A stretch of 64,000 bases of DNA from Filosporella fistucella (GCA_030077755.1 JAQJZZ010000002.1:2046001-2110000); one strand, 5' to 3'; counted from the stretch's first letter, positions 45,669-57,583 are shown. The notes: a model not told the origin generated them from the letters alone. Made by a program: numbers and translations.

Positions 45669-46995
45669 ATGTTTTCTCTTCGGAAGATGACAGCTTTGCT
45701 GTCGTTAGCTCACCTCACTCATGCCCTTACATCAACTCTCCAAGCAGTACCAGGCTTCACTTCCGGACCCACGAGTGCTGGAATGTATGTTTACATTCCC
45801 ACCACGAAATTGCCCCTCGCACCCATTATCCTTGGAATACATTGGTGTTCAGGGAGCGCACAAGATTACTTCTCGGGAACTGCATATGCTACCTACGCTG
45901 ATACTTATGGATATATTGTTATCTATCCAGATTCCCCTTCATCTGACAACTGTTGGGATGTTGCTTCTCTCGCAAGCTTGACACACAACGGAGGAGGAGA
46001 TAGCTTGACGATTATCAATATGGTCAAATATGCCGTAGCAAATTATGGTGGAGATATAAATCGAGTCTATGCAAGCGGCCTTAGTTCCGGAGCGATGATG
46101 ACTAATGTTCTATCCGGTGCATACCCAGACATCATCAAGGCGTCAGTCGTATACTCTGGAGTACCTGATGGGTGTTTCTATGTTCCTACTGCTACTGCTG
46201 GCATGGCTCAAGCTGCCTGGAATTCGACTTGCTCCACTGGGGCCTATATTCAAACTGCCCAGCAGTGGGGAAATCTGGTCCGTAGCTACTACCCTGGATA
46301 CACTGGATCCTACCCAAAAATGGCCATGTAAGATCAAAAAGTTCTTTTCCTCAAATAATGACTGACTTTAATAGCTACCACGGCACCGTTGACACTACAC
46401 TTTCGTACCAGCTCCTCGCAGAGCAAATGAAAGAGTGGTCCAATGTCCATGGAATATCGTTTACACAGAACATCACTGATACCCCACTTCCCGGATATAC
46501 CAAAATGGTCTATGGAGACGGTACGAAATTAGTTGGATTTTCTGCTTTGAATGTTGGCCATTCAGTGCCTGTGCGATCTGAAGATGATCTCAAGTGGTTT
46601 GGTTTGATACCTTCGTCATCTTCGACAACGAGCAGCTCATCGAAAGCTACAACTACTGCTACTAGTTCCTCGTCGAAGACTTCGTCCGCAGTGATTACCA
46701 CCTCATCGAGCAAAGTTAGCACAACTCTAGCTACAAGTACAACTTCTTCAGCTGCGAGTTCGGGCAGTGCGGTCGCCCACTGGGGTCAATGGTAGGAAAG
46801 TCCCTTATTTTGATGGAAGGGAAGCTGACTTTTGGTAGTGGCGGAGCTGATTATAAGGGTTCCACTACTTGTGCCTCGCCATATACTTGTGTTGTCTCGA
46901 GTGTGTGGTATTCTCAGGTCAGTGTCTTCGCTTGATTGAGCACATGTTACCTCCTCTCCTAAAGCTGACTTCTATTTCCTGAATAGTGCCTGTAA
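45669..46995 (+). CDS. CBM1-tailed CE1 esterase (acetylxylan/feruloyl esterase type)
   Basis: Four exons, 45669-46327, 46375-46791, 46839-46917 and 46987-46995, give 387 aa. A signal peptide is followed by an alpha/beta-hydrolase: PIILGIHWCSGSAQDYF (oxyanion region), YPDSPSSDNCWDV, the nucleophile in YASGLSSGAMMTN and the late histidine in LNVGHSVPV. A long Ser/Thr linker (SSSSTTSSSSK...) leads to a C-terminal CBM1 (AHWGQCGGADYKGSTTC...TCVVSSVWYSQCL). The enzyme de-esterifies plant-wall xylan outside the cell and the CBM1 anchors it on cellulose. The last cysteine of the CBM1 is encoded by a 9-nt terminal exon (Cys-Leu-stop); without that splice the module loses a disulphide. Confidence 0.9.
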
Positions 46996-47510
46996 ATTTT
47001 GCATACACTAAAAATACCAAGGTAGATGTATATAAGCTTTCAACAATTTTAGTTAAGGGTGAAAGAAAAAGTGAATTTGTACATAGCATAACAAGATTCT
47101 GTGAAAATTTTGACATTATCACCTTCGCTTGAAGCTGCGGAATCAAGGTTGAACAAAACCACAATTCCCGCCAGCTGAATAGCTAAGACCTTATCATGGA
47201 GTATATATAACCTTACAATTTTGATTCTTGGAAAAGGGGCCTCATCAGCGTTCCGATGTTCTTCCGCAATGAACACAGTGAAATAGAGGAGCCCTTACCC
47301 TTCAACTCAACTTTTAGTTTGTAGAGTGGGGGCTCGGTTAGAATGCTTACCGCACAACTGACGCCAAAAAAAAAATTATTGTACACAGAAACACAAAAGC
47401 AAAGAACAAAAAAACATCAAAGATCATGACAATTTGTTTAGTCCGGATCACCCCTCGGACCAAAAATGTCCCCTTGCCATTGATGGCCTGCAAAAATGAA
47501 AGAATGATTC
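46996..47510. other. Intergenic region
   Basis: Nothing supported; an A-tract occurs at 47367-47377. Confidence 0.45.
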
Positions 47511-47592
47511 TCCTCCGGGTGGGCTCGAACCACCAACCTCTCGATTGCTTTGTATAACAGTCGAACGCGCTAGCCAATTGCGCCACGGAGGA
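47511..47592 (-). tRNA. tRNA-Asn (anticodon GTT) with a 9-nt intron
   Basis: On the minus strand, the acceptor stem TCCTCCG pairs with CGGAGGA at the other end. The D arm (GGCGCAATTGGCTAGCGC) and T arm (GGTGGTTCGAGCCCACC) are normal. The anticodon arm reads TCGACTGTTA, then a 9-nt insert TACAAAGCA, then ATCGA. Removing the insert gives the loop CTGTTAA with anticodon GTT and a paired stem. The insert sits after position 37, the standard place for nuclear tRNA introns. Confidence 0.92.
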
Positions 47593-48357
47593 TGTTTGGC
47601 TGTTTGATTTGTGATTGGGTGTTCTTATCACATTATATATCCTATTTTATGAATTTGAAATGTGGAAGAGTGGGGTTGTGTTTATGCACTAAGGGCTGGC
47701 GGTTTTGGGTTGCATTTCGGCTGTGAAATCAATCACCTTGAAATCTTGCCCTAATATCTCCGCAAAGATGAACAATTATAGATTGTTGCCTAGAGTCCAC
47801 TCCAAAGTACAAGTTGTTTAACAACAAAGGTAGCTCTAATTTTGACATCCTCCGTTCGTAATGAAAATTCTATTTGTTGATTGTGTTTGCATCTTTCGAA
47901 AGCTACCGACGAGCATTAGTTGTGTCACTGCCTCATATGTCTTCTATTTATAGTACCCTTTTGAAAGAGAATCTGGAGAAGTGGATGTTCTCAACAGAAA
48001 CTCCAGCGTCTATTCTTGTTACTTCAATTATTACCGCATTGGACAGTCTGTACTCCTGACTTCATATTGTCATATCTGATCATTATCATTACGATGAAAA
48101 GCACTGGAAAGACTGCACTTTTCACCCTACTATATATTTCGCCCTCCTTTGCGCTTACCATATCATTTTCTCGAGAGTCCATCATAGTGCTGGCATTTGC
48201 ATGTAGATCTTATGTGTCGATCGTTTCAGCTGTATTCACAGGTTCCTCACTCTCTACCTTATATCGAACATTGTGAAGCCATCCCATGGGATCCTTCTTT
48301 GCTGAGTCAGGATTGCTATGGCGCATCAGATAAATTCAATCAATGGGATGAAATCAC
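47593..48357. other. Intergenic region
   Basis: No gene supported; the short frames here lack family features. Confidence 0.45.
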
Positions 48358-49766
48358 TCACGCTTTTGGGTCTCCTCCAAGTGGTAACCATGCTGAGCCC
48401 AAGTCTCGAAGCCATCTCCACCACCACCTCGCACCTAATCCAACAACCCCAGTCCAATATGACTGATTAGCCATCCTCTTAGAACGAGGAACTCGAAGAC
48501 TAGTGTATTCTGAGATAGCTTTCCTAAATCCAAGGTTGCCCTCTCCCGGTAGAGTGTTCAAAAGTCGGTTGGCCAGAACTGTCGCATCCTCAATGGCGAA
48601 ACAGGCTCCTATATCGACATCAGATTAAGTCACTTGAGGCTGTTTGAGATACTACCTTGACCACTACTTGGAAGCATAGATCTGGACGCATCGCCAATGA
48701 CAACTGCATTTTCATTCCCAATTTCATCTGCCTCCCATGCTCTATGCCAAAGCGGGGCACGAACAATGCGATCTGAATGTCTGAATATTTCTCCAAAAGT
48801 CCCCGCGACTGGGTGCCATATTTTCTCATGTCTCTGCAGAATATCAAATGTCGACTCAAACGAGTAGCCACCACACGTCAGATCCGCTCCGTAAACCACT
48901 CGATGCTCCTCTACCTGTTCTGATCTCTTTGGCGGTTCATTGCGGGGCAACGAAATTGTCCAGAAGATCTTTCCATTTGGAAGAGCCCAGGTTGATGCCA
49001 CGCCTTGATCGAGAAGAATCCAGTGAGTGTCACCTGGTCCATTCCATTCACTCTCTGTCGGGCCCACGTTGGCTGCAATGCCATAGATTCCGTCACAGAA
49101 AGGGAACTCAGGAGCCCACCGTAGCCCAACATCGGCAAGCCCTTTGCCTTCAATAATGTGTTTCCTTACAGAGGACCAATTGCCATCCGCACCAACAAGA
49201 AGATCAGTATCCATTGCTTCACCATCTTCGAATTCCAGTCTCAATTTGCCATCGTCAATGTTGCGAATCTCCTTCAATTTCTTGCCCCACACAATCAATC
49301 CACCGAGGTCTTTTATTTTGTCGAGCAATATGCGCTGCAAATCTCTTCTCTCAACTACACGAAGATTTGTGTCGAGCTCTGCACTCCATCCTGGATTTCT
49401 GATAATATTGTACCATTTATGGACACCAGCACCACTATCTCTTGCAATGCCAAAATAAGCTCGCCAAACATTAATTGTCGTGGTTTCACAACTTATATCA
49501 TTGAGAGCGTCTTTCAGGCCGAGCTGATACAATGGGTATAACGCATTACTTGTCAACGCTACAGCAGCACCAGCTGCATATGAGACTCTTCCACGTGCAT
49601 TTGATGAGGATTCTGTATTATCCTCGGGGCAAGGAAGCTTGTCGAAGAGGATGGGTTTGTAGCGAGATCGCAATGTAGGGTTCGAGAGAATTGATAATGC
49701 GAGTACCGGTCCTGCGATGCCAGCCCCAATAATTGAAATCGTTGCCCTATCATCCATTTCTGACAT
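48358..49766 (-). CDS. FAD-dependent monooxygenase (salicylate-hydroxylase-like)
   Basis: Exons 49766-48656 and 48608-48358 give 453 aa. An alternative ATG at 49844 would add 26 residues with no function visible. The dinucleotide-binding motif ISIIGAGIAGPVLALSI is near residue 8. VVERRDLQRILLDKI is the conserved arginine/RDL segment and LLVGADGNWSSVRKH the GADG (DG) motif. VVIGDASRSMLPSSGQGA, completed by the splice, is the GD...P motif that contacts the FAD ribityl chain. Class A flavoprotein hydroxylases oxidise aromatic or terpenoid substrates with NAD(P)H and O2. The GD motif has Ser-Arg-Ser where relatives have Ala-His-Ala, so the substrate pocket may differ. Possible tailoring enzyme with the MFS, acyltransferase and regulator nearby, but no backbone synthase is present. 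Confidence 0.88.
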
Positions 49767-50014
49767 AATGTTGGTTCGCCTTGATGAGATGGGCAGTGAG
49801 GTAATATGTGGTTCCTTTCTCGGCTGCCTACCAATCTGTCTCACAGCAACGCCACGAAGCGGGCGGATGTAAGACGGAGCCTGAATTGTCCACGTCTAAG
49901 CTCGAATGGTATATTTTATCTTTGGTCGTTTTCCCCAAATTATATCATCGATATTTGATAACCTGAAGAGTCTCCTGTCGATGCTGTCATTAGATCACCT
50001 GGATCCAAAGGGCA

Positions 50015-52104
50015 TCAAATCAATCGAATCACTGGAAGAGAGCTGTTAGCAATCCTATGGAAGCTATCATCAACACACTGTTCAGAGCGTAGGGACTGGA
50101 TGACCCTGTAGATCCCCTCTTCGTGTTGTCGAAGTATTACCAAACTCTGCATTGAAGGAAATTGAGCAAGAAAGTCGCCTTCTTTAATACTACTACTATT
50201 TCCCCATGCATGTATAGCTGTACTCGTAAAGAAGCACTGCCCCAAAAGACCCTTGCAAAGCGAGAGGTAATGTGACCAGTAACCGTTCAGCATAATTTGC
50301 GTCAAGATCAGAATTTCGTCCAGGTATGGATGTTCTGCGTATAATGGTCTACGATCGTCTATTCTTTCCCATACTTTGAATTTGCTGTAAAGTTCTCTGA
50401 GAAAGTTCTCATGGATCGGTGTCTTCGCCCAGGATATATCGGGCCACAAGCTTGTGGGAGGGCAATACTCTCCCTTTATCAAATTCAACAGCCCATTAGA
50501 ATGGCAAGGATAACGTCGTTCGATGCCAAAAGCTGAGAGCATCTTGGGGTAGAGTTGGTTGTCCCTAGTCGAGGGGCATGGGTCACATGAACGAGAAACA
50601 TAGCTCAAACTGACACCCCACATTCTTTCGGATTCCCGGAAGAAATCTTGCAAAGTCTGAATTGTCTCTATATGATGTCTCATAAACACGGAAGATTCAT
50701 CCATGGCGTCGAAGTCATCCGGTGGTGATGAGCGTAGCCTGAAATCGGTTTTGCCCCTGATCGGTTCGAGGAAGTACGGTTTGGCTAGGAGGATCCTGTT
50801 GGAATTCTCAAGCCCGAGCCATGTATTGAAATGGAAGTAGTGATCAGTGGGCCTGGGCTGAATCTGGCGGAAGTCGATAGGAGTAAGCGCAAGCAGGTTC
50901 GGAATCCAGGAGGGAACGTGTGAATCTCTTGCAGGGAAGAACTCTACGTGGTCCAGAAACCAAAGGGAGCTGTCATGCATGGCAATTGCTGTTATAGTTC
51001 TCCACGACACTTCACCCCACCCTAAATCGTAGTTTGGTTCTGGAAGATCTACGCCTAGTATCTTCAAAAGTCCCTGGATGGCGAAAATCTTGTCAAGAGG
51101 CTCAGAGCATTTTCCAATCACTAATAAATCTGTCACAATGTTCGATGTTAGGGTGTAAAAGTCGTTTGGTTGGTGTCCAAGGAATCGGTCTTGGATAAGC
51201 AGTCGAACTCTATCGCGGGCTGTGCGAAGCATGTAATTGGGCATTAGTTGCTCAAGGACACAGCATTCTATCTTGGGCAAATGGCGGCTGTCTTGATCAA
51301 ATTCGTATAGACAATGCAGATACTTTTCGTAACTCACAACGCCTTTTGGCATAAGAACTCGCAAGGCTCGAGGAACGGAGGCTTCTTAAATAGTCCACAT
51401 ACGGAAGAACCATTGAGGTGGGTGTCCACCACACTTCCCGCCTTCGCGTCATTCTGAGAACGAGTTAATAAGTGCTGATGATCGAATTCATGCAAATACA
51501 TACTTGCAACCAAAGGTTCTATTTTGCGTCTGATGTTTTCACAGATCATATCCGAAGAGGGGGTTAAATATCTCCCAATGAGCCAATATCGCTGCCACCT
51601 GTATAGATCTTGATGCAGTTGGACGAGATCGGCCAGGAGACACTCTCCTAACCACACAATAGCGCATGTCGCCAATCGATAGATATCCCCCATCAAAGCG
51701 ACCGGATGATTCTTTTCCTCTGTCGATTTCTGATCTATGCAGATCTGATCAATCCATAATCGTCGCGTCTTAAACTTCTGTCGTAATAACTGTAACGCAG
51801 CTTCTCAAGTCTTACTAATTAATATCTCTTCGCTATCACACCTAATTCTCTGATCTAAGGCTTGGCCTTCCCAAGCGTAAGAGAGAGCCTTATAGCGAGC
51901 TAGATCGATAGGTTTAGCGTGTAGCTTGATGACAATGTCGCCTTCTTTTCTAAGGCTAGGTAGGAGCTCGATGACGCGGATGGTACGGGGCATAAGGTAG
52001 TTTATGGTAGGTATACATTTCGTGAAAATTGAAGCAATTTTCTTGGGTAGCAAGATACGGTATATGCAATCGTGAAACATAAGGCTAGAAAGGAGAAAGG
52101 ACAA
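50015..52104 (-). pseudogene. HET-domain (heterokaryon incompatibility) gene, decayed
   Basis: The HET domain is visible as IRVIELLPSL, YKALSYAWEG, then RRLWIDQICIDQ and GDIYRLATCAIVWLGE. An in-frame TGA at 51805-51807 interrupts it just before EAALQLLRQK in a frame that otherwise runs on. A second break, a frame change near 51334-51400, separates the GLFKKPP part from RVLMPKGVVSYEKYLH. The long downstream frame (50015-51364) has KCSEPLDKIFAIQGLL, the 'DxIYALLGL' segment, and a normal C-terminus. HET proteins trigger cell death after fusion of unlike strains, and broken alleles are common. No phase-consistent short intron removes the TGA: the only GT..AG span around it is 26 nt. Confidence 0.75.
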
Positions 52105-52557
52105 TGGGCACGATGGTTTTTAATGTGTAGCATTGCCAGCCTCGAGCACAACTCATGTTGCATGCATACATGACTGGCCCCACCAACTCGGTGAGAGGAA
52201 GCCTATAGGATGATAAAACGGGTTGCAATCTGCTCACCGATGAGAAAGGTTCTCAATGGATATGATTGTAATAAATATAATACAACACCCTAAAATGTTC
52301 CAGAATAGCTCATTCATTTAGCTCATCGAAATCAATCACAAAAGCATCACAATCTCGTAGTCACACCACAATAGGACATGAAATAGTGTCGAAAAAACTC
52401 AGAAATCTATAAGAAGGTGATAATAAGTATGCTTAAATATTAATATCATTCGCAATGCATATAAGGACACAAGCATTAGCAGAATATTGCTCCAGCCTTT
52501 ACTCAGTGCACATCCTCGAGTTCGCCTGTGAATTCCCAACAACAAAACATTCCACTA
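52105..52557. other. Intergenic region
   Basis: Nothing supported; AT-rich at 52260-52460. Confidence 0.45.
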
Positions 52558-53456
52558 TCAACTCCCAACAAATGGTGTCATCTCATTTGACACTCTCCAT
52601 GGTCCGGCCTTCTCTGCTTTCCGTGCTGTTCTCAGCAACCTTCCGGGATGAACAAACAACAGCAATAAAACGATAGCCAACATGAAGCCTCCATCAAAAA
52701 CATATAACATCGACTCATGAGACACAATGAACCCATCTACTGGTTCTCTGAACTCAACTATTCGAATGATATTTCGAATAATGAAAATCAAGCTCAGGGT
52801 GTATAGGACCACCATATATTTGCCCCAGTGTAAACCAGTAATATCATCACGCCGAAATCGAACGTGGAAAGACCAAGTCAGCAGAATGAAAAAGCAGAAT
52901 ATCGCAGCTTGAAAAATTAATCCTCCGAGCACAAGTGTAGAGCCTGTTGATTCAGTATCTGTACCCGCTCGGAGGGCTGAGCCTGCCAATTGTGAGACAA
53001 GGCACGCCAGGTCTGCAAGGACGAATAGAGCCGTCAACCACTTTGGCGAAATCATGGAATGTTTTTCGCCCTTCAAAGCGCGTACGATTCTCCCGAATGC
53101 CATATATATAGTCGCTGCCAGCATTGGCGAAGCTCCCAGGATGAATAGTCCATTTATGACGAAGGGTAGAATCTTGTTGGGCTCATCTGATGAGAGCGAT
53201 CGGAAATAGTAGCCACCGCATTCCACTTTTTACGTCAGTCTTGAGTCTTGAGGATTTCTGTTGCGGACTTACTGGCACAGCCCAGTATAAGGGGAATGAA
53301 AAATGCAGCTCGGTAAGGAAACATAGAGATGAAATGTGCAAGTCCTGCCAGCCCGAAGAGAGCAACGAATGCATAGGCTGCAGGTCTCGAGGGATTGTAG
53401 CCGTAAAGATTGTGGTCGGCATAGCCTTTGTTCGTTCCATTTGAAAAACTGTCCAT
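52558..53456 (-). CDS. RTA1-like seven-transmembrane protein
   Basis: Exons 53456-53273 and 53225-52558 (47-nt intron) give 283 aa. The N-terminus YNPSRPAAYAFVALFGLAG begins helix 1, followed by MFPYRAAFFIPLILGC, MECGGYYFRSLS and SPMLAATIYMAFGRI (the RTA1 signature region). ALFVLADLACLVSQLAGSAL, two helices with FRRDD in the loop, IFIIRNIIRIVEFREP and FVHPGRLLR complete it. The layout of seven helices with an acidic/Arg pair in helix 6 is that of the PF04479 family. Members (Rta1, Rsb1, Rtm1) are fungus-only membrane proteins linked to resistance to toxic lipids, sphingoid-base flip or azoles. It sits between the HET relic and the regulator. Confidence 0.9.
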
Positions 53457-54360
53457 AACTATCGTAGAGACTGTAAAGAATGATATGCATATAGTCGGAG
53501 GAGAAAATTGTCAAGAGGAGGTTGGCCTCTCATATTATAGTCAATCAACAATAAACCCAAATACTGACAAACTTACAAGGCACTTTTGACTGCGCACCAA
53601 TAATTACAAGCATCAATACTGCCACGCAGGATCTCAATCCACCTTTTGTGACGAATATGGGCCCAGCCTACCATGATGCTTAACACAGCCTAAACCCATC
53701 TTGAAATATACCCTCCCACAAAACATTCAGCCCCAAAACAATCGTCAAAAGCTCTCTGTCGGGAAATAGTATACGTTCAACGAAGCTTCAAACGTCGAAT
53801 TTTCTGCCAAGAAAGTGGACAATGGAGAATTCCCGACCCCGTTCTCGTATATGGTTTCTTGAAAGGGAACAGTGTGTCAAGCACACGAGAAGTAAGACGT
53901 TAGACTCAATTAGGAAATCTAATACGACCATACGAGTCAGACAGCGTTTCGCTTAGTCTCAGGGGGCATCCCGAAACTCTGTCGAAGGCAAATATCCACG
54001 TCACTTCCAAAGCTTGAGTGAACAGCTTTGGTTGCCTATTCGAAATGGGATATACTTCTAGATACTGGTATGCTACAGATCAGGTCACATAGGCTGAGAG
54101 AGCTTCGGACGCCGTTGATATTCCCTTTTTTCAGACGATTCAGGCTCCGGAACGAACCCCACCAAAGCGAGGCGGGGTGATCCAATTCGCCCCTTTCCAT
54201 TGCAGCGTTCACTTCGTATACATTTTCCACTTCCATCAATTTTGAACAGAGCCCACTCACTTTTTGGTTTCACACCCTATTGGGTCCTCAAAAAAGGGAC
54301 AAAAGCTTGACAGCACGCACTTTGATTCATCGGGTATCCCTCTACGAAATACGGCGCGTG
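53457..54360. other. Intergenic region between divergent genes
   Basis: Holds the promoters of the RTA1-like and Zn2Cys6 genes. No third gene supported. Confidence 0.5.
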
Positions 54361-55638
54361 ATGGGCCGCAGAGCACATAGGAAATCTCGCCGTGGCTGCT
54401 TTAGCTGCAAGCAACGGCGCATCAAGGTAAGATTTTACCACCTCCATCTCTTAGGTGCTGTACAATTCCTCTCAAACAATTCAGTTCGCAAAATGCTACT
54501 ATTCAACTGTTTCAAAATCCCACTGACTCTTCTCCCCTCCCGACAAAAGTGCGATGAGCAGAAACCGTCCTGTCATAAATGCTTATTGCGAGATGAAGCA
54601 TGCATCTATCCCTCCTCATCTCTGAAATGGATAGGCGACAAATCCATTTCCTCAGAAAGTGTCGACACATCAACAACTCTCACCTCATCACCCTCTTCAC
54701 TTCCTCAATTTCAAAACACTTCAATACCGGAAAATCCGTCACTCAATCTAGAAAACATAGATCTCATAATAAACTGGTTCACCAAAACAGTGTTCACTGT
54801 AAACTCAACTGCCAACCCTCGAGCGCTGGAAGTATGTCAGACAGTCATCCTAGACCAAGCCATGAAACACCATTTCCTGCTTCATGGTCTCCTCGCTCTT
54901 TCTGCTCTACATCTCACAGACTCCCAGCTTGACCATAAACAGAAAGAGAAATATATACAAATCGCTATTTCGCACCATACGAGAGGCATTTCACTCTATC
55001 ATGCTGTTCTAGCAGATATCAATGAGGGCAACTCAGCGGCTAGTATCGCGTTCTCAAGTCTAACTATCATGTTTGAATTCGCGCGTGGGCGGCCGGTTGC
55101 TGGTCAGGTAGAAGGAATAGAGGTAGTTGATTGTTTGAGGAGGATATTTTATTTAGGGAAGGGATGGCATGGTGTTGTGGGAGTGGTGGATGAGATAAGA
55201 GGGGGTAAAACGCCTGGGAGTTCTGGGTCGCTGGACGAGCATCTCACACCATTACGTCCTGATTTTGAGGCTGGATTTCAGAGGCTGATTGCCTTGAATA
55301 ATGGAGAAAATAAGGAGGTATATGATCTAGCTCTTGCGTCTCTGAAAGAAGTTTTCAAAGCTTTGGAAAAGAATGGGGAACATGATCCCCATGTTGCTTT
55401 GATGTGGGCCAATAGCTGTCCTGTTGAATTTTTGCGATTGCTCGAAAGTAGGGAAAATTTGGCGTTAGTGATATTGGGTTATTATTGTTTGGTGTTAGAT
55501 GGGGTACCTCAGATGTGGTGGTTAAAGGGGTGGGGTAAGGGACTATTTGATATTATTTGGATGCTTGTGGATTTACAGGGTCGGAATGTCCTGGAGTGGC
55601 CGAGAGAACGGCTTAGAGGTGTAGGGCAGGGAGAATGA
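54361..55638 (+). CDS. Zn2Cys6 binuclear-cluster transcription factor
   Basis: Exons 54361-54426 and 54550-55638 give 384 aa. MGRRAHRKSRRGCFSCKQRRIK joins CDEQKPSCHKCLLRDEAC, making C-x2-C-x6-C-x6-C-x2-C-x6-C, the complete GAL4-type cluster preceded by basic residues. The C-terminal part has VCQTVILDQAMKHHFLLHGL and LALSALHLTDSQ, typical of the fungal_trans_2 regulator group, then leucine-rich helices. The intron of 123 nt has no stop and is a multiple of three. Retention would insert 41 residues between the second and third cysteine and destroy the cluster. The target is unknown; the divergent RTA1-like gene is the obvious candidate. Confidence 0.9.
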   Translation: MGRRAHRKSRRGCFSCKQRRIKVRFYHLHLLGAVQFLSNNSVRKMLLFNCFKIPLTLLPSRQKCDEQKPSCHKCLLRDEACIYPSSSLKWIGDKSISSESVDTSTTLTSSPSSLPQFQNTSIPENPSLNLENIDLIINWFTKTVFTVNSTANPRALEVCQTVILDQAMKHHFLLHGLLALSALHLTDSQLDHKQKEKYIQIAISHHTRGISLYHAVLADINEGNSAASIAFSSLTIMFEFARGRPVAGQVEGIEVVDCLRRIFYLGKGWHGVVGVVDEIRGGKTPGSSGSLDEHLTPLRPDFEAGFQRLIALNNGENKEVYDLALASLKEVFKALEKNGEHDPHVALMWANSCPVEFLRLLESRENLALVILGYYCLVLDGVPQMWWLKGWGKGLFDIIWMLVDLQGRNVLEWPRERLRGVGQGE

Positions 55639-56604
55639 TAGATCTTAGAAGAATAAAAAGTGTTCGAGTAATTCTTCACTGTTGTATTGAGGTTATTTGT
55701 CTAACAAGGTTTTGGTGATTTAGAACTTTGGAATTGTCCTTTTCGGAAGCTGGACAACAGAAGAACCTGTATCATAGTCACCGGCTCATCTGTTGCTCTA
55801 ATAGATAAACCATCACTTCTTCGCGACTATCCTTTAGTGCAAGCTTACCTAGTCGCAGACAGGGTCAAACTCTAAGGCATAGGTGATAGACGAGGACTGC
55901 CCTATGCCCGGATTTTCCGCTCAAATTTTACTCCTCAGGTAATACCTTAATAAAGCTACTAGTCACAGCAGCTTATGTGATCGACAAACTACTTTGTGGT
56001 CTCGGAACCAACTTTCTAAAGGGTTACCACCACCCTAATGCGTGTTAGGCAACCAAACTCTTACTAGATAGACTGACGATGCCTGAGTTTGATATATACA
56101 TTCCATTGTCCACGTCCCGCCAGGTTGCAAAACCAAGAACTGCGCGCGTGTATATGACTCGCAATACCGTTATTCTACCAGGCGAAGGGATTAACCTACC
56201 GATCCGCTACTATGAACAGCCCAGAAGAGCTGAAGGATATCTACTACGACCATACCCACAGGTCAACTAAGAGAGAGTGTGTCGGTGAAATGGAAACATC
56301 GGGTTCTTTAAGGGGCTCGGGAGTGAATACCTTGGAACTAGAGATGGACGCGAAGAGGAGTTGCAAAAAGTAGCTAAATTGAGAGGAGTGAATAGAGCGA
56401 TCAATTTGAAAGTTACCCTCTAAAAAGGACTTGATAAGGGTACAAGGCAGAAGGAGTTCAAGATGCAGGAGCAATACGAAAGGATAAAGTAAGTGATAGG
56501 AACAAAATTAATGCAGTACAATAATGGTATCTTTAATGACTCGCAATGACCCTGAAACCATACTCCGCAAAATTAGTGAAGCACCTCATACAAAATATAC
56601 ACTT
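55639..56604. other. Intergenic region
   Basis: No supported gene; the plus frame 56079-56270 has no family features. Confidence 0.45.
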
Positions 56605-57583
56605 CTACTTCTCCCACACCCTTTGTGTCTCCAACTCCACATCTCCAGCTCCCATTTCCCTCCCAGCATAAAACTTCCCTCTCATCCCCATCTTCTTCTC
56701 AGTTGCCCATTTCCTCGCCGTAGCGATCCCCTTACTCAAGCAGAAAATGATCACAATCGCAGCCGCAATACCAAAAACGTATCCAACCACAGCACCTTTT
56801 CCTACACCACCAATGTTCTTCGTTTTCCCATTTCCAACATCGATCTCCTTGCTCGGATTAGGATTGAGGAAGGAATAGACATAATATCCTTTTGTGGCGT
56901 ATGTTACATAGGCAAGCCCGCAATAGCATGCGAGTAGCACAATGAGCCAGAGGAGATGTATCCATGGTGCTGGGTTTATGCGTGTGAAGAGGAGCTCAAA
57001 GAGACCAAATGCGGAGTTGAGACCATGTTGGGAGATATTAGACCAGAGACTGAAAGTTGTGTCGAATGTGGAGAAAAGGATTGCCCAATAAACAATGGTT
57101 ACTAGGAAAGGGTATGTGGTTATAGTCGACCAGAAGAGGTAGTGGAGGGCTTGGAGGGGTCGAGGAAAGCGATTCAGCAGTGGTGTTCCGCCATGTAGAG
57201 CGTAGGAGAATGTATGGATAGCTGCAATTGCGAAGTAGAAACAGATGCCCCAGTAACAGAGGACTGGAATGTTAGCTTTGTATGTCGGCAGCAGGAGAGG
57301 AACTTACTGGTAAAGAAAGAGAATGATTTGTGAACATCGTGTATACTCAATCCATCGTGATTAGAAGCTTCCCATCCGATAATAAAAAATGTTACAGTAA
57401 ACGCGTAAAGCGACTGCAGATATTAGCACGATTCATCTAGCAGAATGGAGGACATACAATTGCAGCTCGAACACCAAACAATATCCACGGCGGCAGTAAC
57501 CACGATGTTTCAAACCGATGGCTCGGATCCCAGAGATCTCTACCAAACTTGAAATCCTGCATCTCAATGTACTTCCTCGCCAT
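56605..57583 (-). CDS. Multipass membrane protein, unknown function (possibly FAR-17a/AIG1-like)
   Basis: Exons 57583-57458, 57413-57308 and 57263-56605 give 296 aa. It starts MARKYIEMQDFKFGRDLWDP and has about six hydrophobic helices: WLLPPWILFGVRAAI, LYAFTVTFFIIGW, YWGICFYFAIAAIHTF, FWSTITTYPFLVTIVYWAIL, HLLWLIVLLACYCGLAYV and VVGYVFGIAAAIVIIFCL. A charged tail ends in MGMRGKFYAGRE. The arrangement and the 'LQALHYLFWSTITTYPF' region recall the fungal FAR-17a/AIG1-like group, in which mammalian members are FAHFA hydrolases, but I could not confirm the catalytic Thr/His, so the name is tentative. All splice sites are canonical and frame-keeping. Confidence 0.7.

Noticed and set aside
39492..55638. 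Calling a biosynthetic gene cluster outright
   Set aside because: No PKS, NRPS, terpene cyclase or DMAT gene is present, and unrelated genes intervene.
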